A DNA stretch of 54,169 nt, taken from contig QHVJ01000155.1 in the NCBI GenBank assembly GCA_003222275.1, positions 1 through 54,169 of the forward strand. Direction: 5' to 3'. This stretch comes from Acidobacteriota bacterium. Its GTDB lineage: Bacteria; Acidobacteriota; Vicinamibacteria; Fen-336. A program made the position numbers and the translations under genes. Positions within the stretch are counted from its first letter, which is position 1, and each line of letters opens with the position of its first letter. Below, piece by piece: positions 48,407 through 54,169 of the stretch. A model generated the notes under the pieces. That model saw only the letters and a list, made by a program, of their open reading frames with translations, had not been told where the DNA came from and searched no databases.

Positions 48407-49318
48407 TCACCTCACGAGAGCGGTCTCGACCTCTTGGCGCGTGGGCATGCTCGGCTGGGCCCCGGCGCGCGTGACGCACAGGGCGCCCGCGGCCACGGCG
48501 AGGCGACCCGCCTCCGGCAAGGGCCGACCCTCGGCCAGGGCCACGGCCAGGGCCGCGTTGAAGGCGTCTCCGGCCCCGGTCGCGTCGACCGCTTCGACCC
48601 GCAGCGCCGGCCAGAACGCCTGTCCATCCGCCTCCACGAGGAGGGCCCCCGCGTCTCCCATCTTCACGATGACGCGCAGGCGGCTGCCGTTCGCCAGGCT
48701 CCGCGCGGCGTGCTCGGCCTGTCCGCCGACCGCGCGACCCGTGAGCGCCTGGAGCTCGCTCTGGTTCGGGGTGAGGAAGTCCACGCACTTCAGCAGTGAG
48801 GCGGGGAGGGGCTGGGCGGGGGCGGGGTCGAGGATCACGGTCGCGCCGCCGTCGCGGGCGATGCGCGCCGCGGCCAGGACGACGCCCAGCGGCACCTCGA
48901 GCTGGAGCAGGACCACGGCCGCGGCGGCGATCCTCGCCTCGTGGGCCTGCACGAGCTCGGGGGTGAGGCGGGCGTTGGCTCCGGCTACCACCACGATCTG
49001 GTTCTCGCCCGACGCGTCGAGCGTGATCAGGGCCAGGCCTGTCGGCGCTTCGGCGTCGCGGTGGACCGGCGAGACGTCGACACCCGCGCTCCGGAGGCTC
49101 TGCGCGAGCCGCTCGCCGTACGCGTCCCGTCCGATGCAGCCCAGCATCGCCACCCGGCCCCCCAGCCGGGCCGCGGCGTAGGCCTGGTTGGCGCCCTTGC
49201 CTCCAGGGTGAACGGCGAAATCGAGGGCGGTCACGGTCTCGCCCGGTGCGGGAAAGCGCTCGAGCCGCGTCACGAGATCGGCGTTGAGGCTGCCCACCAC
49301 CACGATCTCCGATCTCAT
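48407..49318 (-). CDS. rbsK: Ribokinase (PfkB family)
   Basis: A 303-residue PfkB-family sugar kinase. The N-terminal SLNADLVTRLERFPAPGETV and GGKGANQAYAAARLG form the first PfkB signature, and DATGAGDAFNAALAVAL contains the second, with the catalytic aspartate in GAGD. Together with the three upstream transporter genes it forms a ribose-type operon, in which ribose would be phosphorylated to ribose 5-phosphate after uptake. Its start overlaps the permease stop (ATGA type, 4 bases). No pyranase gene is present. The sugar could be ribose or a related pentose. Confidence 0.93.
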   Translation of the reverse strand: MRSEIVVVGSLNADLVTRLERFPAPGETVTALDFAVHPGGKGANQAYAAARLGGRVAMLGCIGRDAYGERLAQSLRSAGVDVSPVHRDAEAPTGLALITLDASGENQIVVVAGANARLTPELVQAHEARIAAAAVVLLQLEVPLGVVLAAARIARDGGATVILDPAPAQPLPASLLKCVDFLTPNQSELQALTGRAVGGQAEHAARSLANGSRLRVIVKMGDAGALLVEADGQAFWPALRVEAVDATGAGDAFNAALAVALAEGRPLPEAGRLAVAAGALCVTRAGAQPSMPTRQEVETALVR

Positions 49319-50259
49319 TGGCCCTCTCGCCCCTGGCTTCGGTTCCGATAGCGGTCGATCACGACCGCGGCCACGATCACGCAGCCGGTGATGAGCCGCT
49401 TCACCGGCTCCGCGGCGCCCATCTGCGCGAGGCCGGTGCCCAGCACGGCGATGATGACGACCCCGAACAGCGAGCGTACCACCGAGCCGCGGCCGCCCAT
49501 GAGGCTCGTGCCGCCGATCACCACGGCCGCGATCGCCTGCAGCTCCAGGCCGCTGCCCGCGTTGGGATCGGCGGAAGCGAGCCGCGCCGTGTGCACGACC
49601 GCCGCCAGCCCCGCGAGCAGTCCGCTCGCCGCAAAGACGATCCATTTGATCGGCCGGGGATCGATGCCAGACAGGCGCACGGCCTCCTCGTTCGTGCCGA
49701 TCGCCACCACGTAGCGGCCGAAGAGCGTTCGCGACAGGACGATCTGGCCCACGGCCGCCGCGGCCAGGGCGACGAGCGTGGCCGGGGAGAGGCCCAGGAC
49801 GGTCGTCTCGGCGATCCATTCCACGCGCGCTCCGAGATAGGCGGTCTGGGAACGGCTGACGGTGTAGGCGGTGCCGCGGGCGATCTCCATCATGCCCAGG
49901 GTCACGATGAACGAGGGCAATCGGACATACACGCTCAAGGCGCCGTTCAGCGCGCCGCACAGCAGGCCCGTGAGCAGCGTGGCCAGGAGGCCCGCGGGCA
50001 GGGACAGCCCCAGGGGGCCGAGCGCGGCCCCGAGCACCGCGCCCGCGAGCCCGAGCACGGAGCCGACGGAGAGGTCGATGCCGGCCAGGATGAGCACGAA
50101 GGTCATCCCCACCGCCACGAGGATGGCCGCGGGCACCTGGCTGGCGATCACGGCAAAGGTCGCGCGGGAGAGGAAATGGTCGGTCAGGGCGCCGAAAGCC
50201 AGCACGAGCGCGCCGAGCGCCACGCCCAGGCCGAGGTACTCGCGCCACGCTCCGCTCAC
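49315..50259 (-). CDS. rbsC: Sugar ABC transporter permease (RbsC type)
   Basis: A 314-residue membrane permease of the BPD_transp_2 family with about eight to ten helices. Motifs include ILAGIDLSVGSVLGLAGAV, PSFIVTLGMMEIARG, GTNEEAVRLSGI for the coupling-helix region, and VIGGTSLMGGRGSV. Start is a GTG at 50259 that overlaps the ATPase gene stop codon (GTGA). It is the third gene of the operon rbsB-rbsA-rbsC-rbsK. Confidence 0.94.
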   Translation of the reverse strand: MSGAWREYLGLGVALGALVLAFGALTDHFLSRATFAVIASQVPAAILVAVGMTFVLILAGIDLSVGSVLGLAGAVLGAALGPLGLSLPAGLLATLLTGLLCGALNGALSVYVRLPSFIVTLGMMEIARGTAYTVSRSQTAYLGARVEWIAETTVLGLSPATLVALAAAAVGQIVLSRTLFGRYVVAIGTNEEAVRLSGIDPRPIKWIVFAASGLLAGLAAVVHTARLASADPNAGSGLELQAIAAVVIGGTSLMGGRGSVVRSLFGVVIIAVLGTGLAQMGAAEPVKRLITGCVIVAAVVIDRYRNRSQGREGQ

Positions 50260-51779
50260 GCGGCTCCCTTCCCGCCGGCATGGTCCCGCAGCGCGGCCAC
50301 CAGGATCGCGTCCTGGTCGAACCCCTCCCGGCCGAAGGTCGCGGCGACGCTCCCCGCCGAAAGCACCACGATCCGGTCGCAGAGCGCTCGCAGCTCCTCG
50401 ATCTCCGAGGAGACCACGAGGACGGCCTTGCCGGCGGCCGCCAGCTCTTGCAAGTGCTCGTGGATCTCCGCTCGCGCCGCGACGTCGACACCCCGCGTGG
50501 GCTCGTCGCAGAGAAGGACGTCGAAGTCGCGGTCGAGCCAACGCCCCAGGACCACCTTCTGCTGGTTGCCGCCCGAGAGCTGGCGCACGGGCTGCTCGAG
50601 GGAAGCGCACTTCACGCCGAGCCGCGACGCCAGCGTGCGCGCCGCCGCCGTCTCGGCCTCGGGCCGCACGAAGCCGCGACGACAGAGCTCGCTCAGCCGA
50701 GCCAGGGTGAGGTTCGCGCGGACGGACAGGGGCAGGAGCAGGCCCTCGTCCTTGCGGTTCTCGGTCACGAGCGCGATCCCATGGGCAACGGCCTGCTTCG
50801 GGCTCGTGAAGAATCGAGGCAGGCGCCGGCCCCGGAGCTCGATCTCGCCCCCCTCGACGCGGTCCGCCCCGAAGAGGGCCCGCACCGTCTCCGTCCGCCC
50901 TGAGCCCATGAGCCCGGCCAGGCCCAGGATCTCGCCTCGCCCCAGCTCGAAGCTCACGTCCCGGAGCACCCGGCCCCGCCGCAGGCCGCGGATCCGGAGC
51001 ACGGGTTCGCCGCTCGGCGTCGGCCGAGCATCCCTCGGCGGCCGCGACCCGGCGTCGCGGCCGACCATGAGCTGCACGAGCTCCGCGCTCGTCGCCTCTC
51101 CGCGCTCCCGCGTGGCCACGACCCGGCCGTCCCGGAGCACGGTGACGCGGTCGGCGAGGCGTCGGACTTCCTCGAGCCGATGTGAGGCGTAGAGGATCGC
51201 GGCGCCCTCCGCCTTGAGCCGCTCCATCTCGGCGAAGAGCCGCTCGGCCTCGTGCTCGCTCAGGGCGGCGGTCGGCTCGTCGAGGATCAGCACGCGGCAC
51301 GGCCGGGCCAGGGCGGCGGCCATCGCGAGCATCTGGCGCTGCCCGACGCCGAGGCTTCGGACGGGCCTCTCGAGGTCGATCCCCCGGAGGCCGACGCGGC
51401 CGAGGGCCGCGTGCGCCTGCTCTCGCAGCGCCCGGCGATCCACGAAGCCCAGCCGGCTCGGCCACGCACCCAAGAGCACCTGCTCGGCCACGGTCAAGCT
51501 CTCGACGAGGTTCAGCTCCTGGAGGACGATCGCCACCCCCCGACGCGCCGCTTCGGCTTTGCCGCTCGGCGCGTACGCGTGTCCCTCCCGGAGCATCCGG
51601 CCCGCGTCCGGCTTCGTGAGGCCGACGAGGATGCGCGCGAGCGTGCTCTTGCCGGCTCCGTTCTCGCCCACGAGGGCATGGACCTCGCCCCCCCGCAACT
51701 CGAGCGAGACATCCGCCAGGGCCGGCGTCGTGTAGGTCTTGGCCAGACTTTCGGCCCGCAGCAGCACCGCCGCCGGCAT
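50256..51779 (-). CDS. rbsA: Sugar ABC transporter ATP-binding protein, two NBDs (RbsA type)
   Basis: A 507-residue duplicated ATPase. The first domain has an intact Walker A GENGAGKST, signature SLGVGQRQML and Walker B VLILDEP. The second has a non-standard nucleotide loop GLMGSGRTE, signature LSGGNQQKV and Walker B LLCDEPTRGVD, as is normal for RbsA/MglA proteins. It would energise uptake through the RbsC permease. The ATG at 51779 is 5 bases downstream of the binding-protein stop on this strand. Confidence 0.95.
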   Translation of the reverse strand: MPAAVLLRAESLAKTYTTPALADVSLELRGGEVHALVGENGAGKSTLARILVGLTKPDAGRMLREGHAYAPSGKAEAARRGVAIVLQELNLVESLTVAEQVLLGAWPSRLGFVDRRALREQAHAALGRVGLRGIDLERPVRSLGVGQRQMLAMAAALARPCRVLILDEPTAALSEHEAERLFAEMERLKAEGAAILYASHRLEEVRRLADRVTVLRDGRVVATRERGEATSAELVQLMVGRDAGSRPPRDARPTPSGEPVLRIRGLRRGRVLRDVSFELGRGEILGLAGLMGSGRTETVRALFGADRVEGGEIELRGRRLPRFFTSPKQAVAHGIALVTENRKDEGLLLPLSVRANLTLARLSELCRRGFVRPEAETAAARTLASRLGVKCASLEQPVRQLSGGNQQKVVLGRWLDRDFDVLLCDEPTRGVDVAARAEIHEHLQELAAAGKAVLVVSSEIEELRALCDRIVVLSAGSVAATFGREGFDQDAILVAALRDHAGGKGAA

Positions 51780-51784
51780 CGAGG

Positions 51785-52750
51785 TCAGCGCAGGGTCTCG
51801 GCGGTCACGAGGTCGACGGGCGTTTCCCGGTCGGCCGGTGGCGACTTCTTGTCGAGCGTCTCGAGCGCGTACTCGATGCCGAATACCGCGAGCTCGCCCG
51901 CGTGCTGGTCGGCGGTCGCCAACACCTGGCCTGTCTTCACGAGCTCGGCCACGGCCGAGATGTCGTCGAAGCCGACGATGCGCACCGCCCCTTCCTTCCC
52001 GGCGGCCTTGCGGGCCGCCACCGCCCCCAGGGCCATGTTGTCGTTGGCGCACAGGAAGGCCTTGAGCTCCGGGTGCTCGCCGAGGAGGGCGGCGGCCACT
52101 TGATTGGCCTTCGCCATCTCCCACTCTCCGGACTGCGAGGCCACGAGGCGAAGGCCCGCGGCCTCGATCGCGTCCTGAAAGCCCAGCTTGCGCTGCTGGG
52201 CGTTGAACGTGGTGGGCACCCCTTCGATGATCGCGACGGCGTCGCCCCTCTGCAACGTCCGGGCAAGGTGCTCCCCAACCTGCCGGGCCCCTTTGCGGTT
52301 GTCGGGGCCCACGAAGGGAATGCGCAGGCCGCGCTCGGCCAGGGCGGCGGCGTCCAGGCGGTTGTCGATGTTCACCACGACGAGCCCCGCGTCGGCCGCT
52401 CGCTTGCACGCGGCCACGAGCGCCTTCGAGTCGGCCGGGGCCAGGACGATGGCGTCGGCCTTTTGCGCAATCATCTGCTCGACCAGGCTGGCCTGCGCGT
52501 TCACGTCCAACTCGTCCTTGATGCCGTTGGCGAGGAGCTCGTAGCGGGCCGCGTTCTTGGCCTGATGCTCGCGCGCCCCCTTCTCCATGGTCAGGAAGAA
52601 CTCGTTCGCGAGCGACTTCATGACGAGAGCGATCCGGGGCCGGCCCGGCGTCTGCGCCTGAGGCTGCGGGCGGCATGCCGTGATTGCCACCGCAAGACCC
52701 GCCAGGCCGACGAGGACCAGCCGTCGGCGGCCGCCTTCCCTCCCGAGCAT
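51785..52750 (-). CDS. rbsB: Sugar ABC transporter substrate-binding lipoprotein (RbsB type)
   Basis: A 321-residue periplasmic binding protein of the type 1 sugar-binding family (Peripla_BP_4). A signal sequence with lipobox-like AITAC (Cys26) suggests a lipid-anchored form. Core segments: RIALVMKSLANEFFLTMEKGAREHQ, QKADAIVLAPADSKALVAACKRA, GLVVVNIDNRLD, VAIIEGVPTTFNAQQRKLGFQDAI, and KAFLCANDNMALGAVAA. First gene of the rbsBACK operon; GGAGGGGGA precedes the ATG. Ligand is probably ribose or a similar sugar, inferred from the operon only. Confidence 0.93.
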   Translation of the reverse strand: MLGREGGRRRLVLVGLAGLAVAITACRPQPQAQTPGRPRIALVMKSLANEFFLTMEKGAREHQAKNAARYELLANGIKDELDVNAQASLVEQMIAQKADAIVLAPADSKALVAACKRAADAGLVVVNIDNRLDAAALAERGLRIPFVGPDNRKGARQVGEHLARTLQRGDAVAIIEGVPTTFNAQQRKLGFQDAIEAAGLRLVASQSGEWEMAKANQVAAALLGEHPELKAFLCANDNMALGAVAARKAAGKEGAVRIVGFDDISAVAELVKTGQVLATADQHAGELAVFGIEYALETLDKKSPPADRETPVDLVTAETLR

Positions 52751-53095
52751 TCCCCCTCCTTCAAAGACCTTGCGATCCGTCAGGGCCGCGGTCGACGAGC
52801 ACCCCGGCGGTCGCCATCGGGATTGTGCGGGTAGAAGAGGTGGTACTCAAGCGAGAGCGCGACCGTCCGTCCACGCCCGTCGGGGCACACGAGCCGACCC
52901 TACTCGTAGACAAGAAATGGACAAATCCGCGAATCCGCGAATCAGCGGAACGGCGGTCTCGCTAAGTTGTGGCCGGAGTTGGTGGGCTGACGGGGATCGA
53001 ATCCGTGACCTCGTGAACGCCATGGTTGCGGTCTCCCCGCTGCGTCATGTCGATTGTTCTGCGCTCGCACGTGGGAAGCCGCCTCCGATCGGGCG
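52751..53095. other. Gene-free stretch of about 345 bp
   Basis: No convincing coding frame is visible between rbsB and the PIN-toxin gene. The stretch contains a short AATCCGCG-type tandem repeat near 52923-52943 and a degenerate tRNA 3'-end-like sequence at about 52980-53017. The promoter of the rbs operon should also lie here, but I see no clear consensus. Confidence 0.55.
52980..53017 (-). other. Degenerate tRNA 3'-end-like sequence
   Basis: Read on the minus strand, a T-arm-like segment ACGGA-TTCGATC-CCCGT is followed by an acceptor-like CAGCCC and then ACCA, preceded by AGGTC as in a variable loop. One stem base pair is mismatched and one acceptor base seems to be missing, and no matching 5' half lies upstream. 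It may be a remnant of a tRNA attachment site left by an integrated element, or chance. Confidence 0.3.
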
Positions 53096-53473
53096 TCACC
53101 AGCTCCTCCGGTTGAGGCCCGGCACCGCGTCGAAGTGCTGGTCGCGGCTAAGGACCGGCAGGCGATGCTGCAAGGCGAGGGCCGCGATCCAGGCGTCGTT
53201 GGCCGGGATCGGACGTCCCGATCGCTTGAGAGTGACGCGCAGCGCCGCATAGGCGACGGCGGTATCGTCCGTCACCGACAGGATGTCGAAGTGAATCAGG
53301 TTCGAGGCCAGCCACGCCTCGTAGGACGCTCGCCGCTTCGAGTGCGCGATGCCGTACTGGAATTCGCCGAGCACGACGACAGGAATCGCTGCGCGCACCT
53401 GCGTGCGGAGGACATCGCCGACGCCCGCATCCCCGTCCACGAACGCGGAAAGCGCGTTCGTGTCCAGAATCAT
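53096..53473 (-). CDS. vapC: PIN-domain toxin (VapC family)
   Basis: A 125-residue PIN-domain ribonuclease. The acidic centre is visible: D4 in ILDTNALSAF, E37 in VLGEFQYGIA, and the C-terminal PANDAWIAALAL aspartate, with a later D in LSRDQHFDAVPG. VapC toxins cut tRNA or rRNA. The ATG overlaps the antitoxin stop (ATGA). It is the downstream gene of a type II pair. Length is typical. Confidence 0.92.
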   Translation of the reverse strand: MILDTNALSAFVDGDAGVGDVLRTQVRAAIPVVVLGEFQYGIAHSKRRASYEAWLASNLIHFDILSVTDDTAVAYAALRVTLKRSGRPIPANDAWIAALALQHRLPVLSRDQHFDAVPGLNRRSW

Positions 53474-53730
53474 TCCCGATCCTCGGGCTCCACCACCTCG
53501 AAGGCCTCGTCAATCCGCTCCTGGATACGTGCGGTCTCCCTGTGCAACCGCCGCAGCTTGCCGAAGCCCTGCATCCATTCGGGCTCGCCGGAACGAGCGG
53601 TGGCCCTCCTGGACGCGAGCTTCTCCTGCAGGGCCTCGTTCACGAAGTCCTTGAGCGTCTGGCTGCGTTCGGCGGCTTTCGACTTGACCCTTCGGAAGAG
53701 GACGTCCGGAATCTCAAGCGTCGTCTTCAC
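53470..53730 (-). CDS. vapB: VapB-like antitoxin (ribbon-helix-helix)
   Basis: An 86-residue antitoxin with an N-terminal ribbon-helix-helix (MKTTLEIPDVLFRRVKSKAAERSQTLKDFVNEALQEKL) and an acidic C-terminal tail that would wrap the toxin. The start is a GTG, and TAATAT with a TGG extension (minus strand, 53742-53737) ends 6 bases before it, with no ribosome site. It overlaps the toxin gene by 4 bases. Confidence 0.85.
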   Translation of the reverse strand: MKTTLEIPDVLFRRVKSKAAERSQTLKDFVNEALQEKLASRRATARSGEPEWMQGFGKLRRLHRETARIQERIDEAFEVVEPEDRE

Positions 53731-53736
53731 GGACCC

Positions 53737-53752
53737 ATATTACCATATTTAT
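53737..53752 (-). promoter_or_regulatory. Promoter and probable operator of the vapBC-like pair
   Basis: TGG-TAATAT on the minus strand is an extended -10 (hexamer at 53742-53737). The upstream palindrome CCATATTTATGG (53743-53754) overlaps it and resembles the binding sites used by ribbon-helix-helix antitoxins. Confidence 0.5.
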
Positions 53753-53898
53753 GGATCCGGCGCGTCCGCTCGCCGAGCAGCGAGCAGGATCCCGAAGCAG
53801 CCGGAGCGCGAAGCGCTCTGAATCGCACTCGCCAAAAACGCATCGGACGGTGCATCCCCGCACACCGACCGAAACCGTCGCCTACGCCCCCGGTCTGA

Positions 53899-53935
53899 AT
53901 ATGCCTTTACACGCATATGCTCTGTGGAGTATATC
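53899..53935 (+). promoter_or_regulatory. Promoter and inverted repeat of the arsR-like gene
   Basis: ATATGC (53899-53904) and GCATAT (53913-53918) are perfect inverted arms around 8 bases. TTTACA (53906-53911) and TATATC (53930-53935) are 18 bases apart, and the -10 ends 6 bases before the GTG at 53942. The repeat overlaps the -35 region, as expected for an autorepressor. Confidence 0.6.
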
Positions 53936-53941
53936 AAGAGC

Positions 53942-54169
53942 GTGGAATCTGTGTTCGAAATCATTGCGGAGCCGAACCGCCGCGCGATATTGAGCCTCCT
54001 GGTCTCGTCACAACAGTCGGTTGGAGAGATCGAGCGTCAGCCTCGTATGCCGCAGCCGACCGTGTCAAAGCACCTGCGAGTGCTGCGCGAGGCCGGTTTC
54101 GTGGAATCCACGGTGGACGCGCAGCGCCGTCTCTACCGGCTGAAGCCAGAACCGCTTCGGGAGGTGGAT
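53942..54169 (+). CDS. ArsR-family regulator, 5' part only
   Basis: The frame opens with GTG at 53942 and continues to the window edge, giving 76 residues. The sequence ESVFEIIAEPNRRAILSLLVSS, GEIERQPRMPQPTVSKHLRVLREAGFVES, and DAQRRLYRL is a typical ArsR-type winged helix, here of the SmtB/ArsR-like group without visible metal cysteines in the part present. A leaderless start is suggested by the -10 placement. The remainder of the gene lies outside the window. Confidence 0.88.
   Translation, partial: MESVFEIIAEPNRRAILSLLVSSQQSVGEIERQPRMPQPTVSKHLRVLREAGFVESTVDAQRRLYRLKPEPLREVD

Noticed and set aside
53804-53818. GAGCGC-GAA-GCGCTC hairpin
   Set aside because: The stem is only six base pairs with no T-run after it, so it is not a convincing terminator, and short GC palindromes are common at this base composition.
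1-54169. CRISPR arrays, insertion sequences, rRNA genes and complete tRNA genes
   Set aside because: I saw no regularly spaced repeats, no transposase genes and no full tRNA or rRNA. Short tandem repeats near 52923 are too few and too short for an array.
1-54169. Intrinsic terminators
   Set aside because: No stem-loop with a following T-run was convincing in the convergent gene gaps (for example 21871-21885 or 42357-42374), so none is listed.

Overview
The window is a GC-rich bacterial chromosome segment with long overlapping antisense open frames, as expected at this base composition. Several family choices point to a soil or sediment lineage of the Acidobacteriota type, or a neighbour such as the Rokubacteria/Methylomirabilota or Gemmatimonadota: an orphan duplicated ABC permease of the ADOP kind, a DUF1549/DUF1553 cytochrome-DUF1501 pair, a DUF5916-type outer-membrane protein with a carbohydrate-binding N-terminus, Tat-exported sugar enzymes, and many small regulators. 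No ribosomal or other phylogenetic marker is present, so this assignment is an inference.

Layout. 1-930: the 3' end of an unrecognised gene, then a gene-free stretch with a large near-perfect palindrome. 0.9-3.9 kb: acyl-CoA ligase, a four-helix membrane protein, a MaoC-like hydratase and a small lipoprotein. 3.9-8.8 kb: MarR regulator, RND adaptor, RND pump and a possible 32-residue membrane peptide. 8.9-13.8 kb: a lipoprotein, a Ser/Thr kinase with a C-terminal BRCT domain, divergent from a DAC-like (DisA_N/DACNV-type) protein followed at once by a cNMP-binding thioredoxin-reductase-like flavoprotein. 13.9-15.8 kb: TetR with two matching operators, an RND/adaptor deletion remnant and a stand-alone GGDEF protein. 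16-18 kb: a CocE/NonD hydrolase. 18-21.9 kb: a chromate cluster, chrB - ornithine-cyclodeaminase-like gene - chrA, in which ChrA carries a C-terminal low-molecular-weight phosphatase/arsenate-reductase-like domain. 21.9-29 kb: a DUF1080-like secreted protein, divergent from a CusR/CusS-like two-component system whose kinase frame runs without a stop into a DUF1259 protein, then a DUF5916 protein and a beta-propeller. 29-29.5 kb: MazEF-like toxin-antitoxin. 29.6-32.1 kb: two Tat-signal sugar enzymes. 32.1-33.9 kb: a SufR-like regulator divergent from a GntR regulator. 34-37.3 kb: diheme lipoprotein, broken DUF2231 gene, YceI, and a heme-motif outer-membrane barrel. 37.4-42.4 kb: the DUF1549/DUF1553 and DUF1501 pair. 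42.4-45.6 kb: reductase-like protein, a permease fragment and an intact ADOP permease. 45.6-48.4 kb: MarR divergent from lon. 48.4-52.8 kb: a ribose-type operon rbsBACK on the minus strand. 52.8-54.2 kb: a possible tRNA 3'-end remnant, a VapBC-like pair and a 5' fragment of an ArsR regulator.

Two patterns cross gene boundaries. First, several regulators, both antitoxins and lon have a TANNNT -10-like hexamer ending 6 or 7 bases before the start codon and no Shine-Dalgarno sequence, which suggests leaderless mRNAs, while most metabolic and transport genes keep good ribosome binding sites. Second, three loci (RND/adaptor, DUF2231, ADOP permease) look like scars of deletions. The most unusual gene architectures are the histidine kinase-DUF1259 continuous frame and the ChrA-phosphatase fusion.
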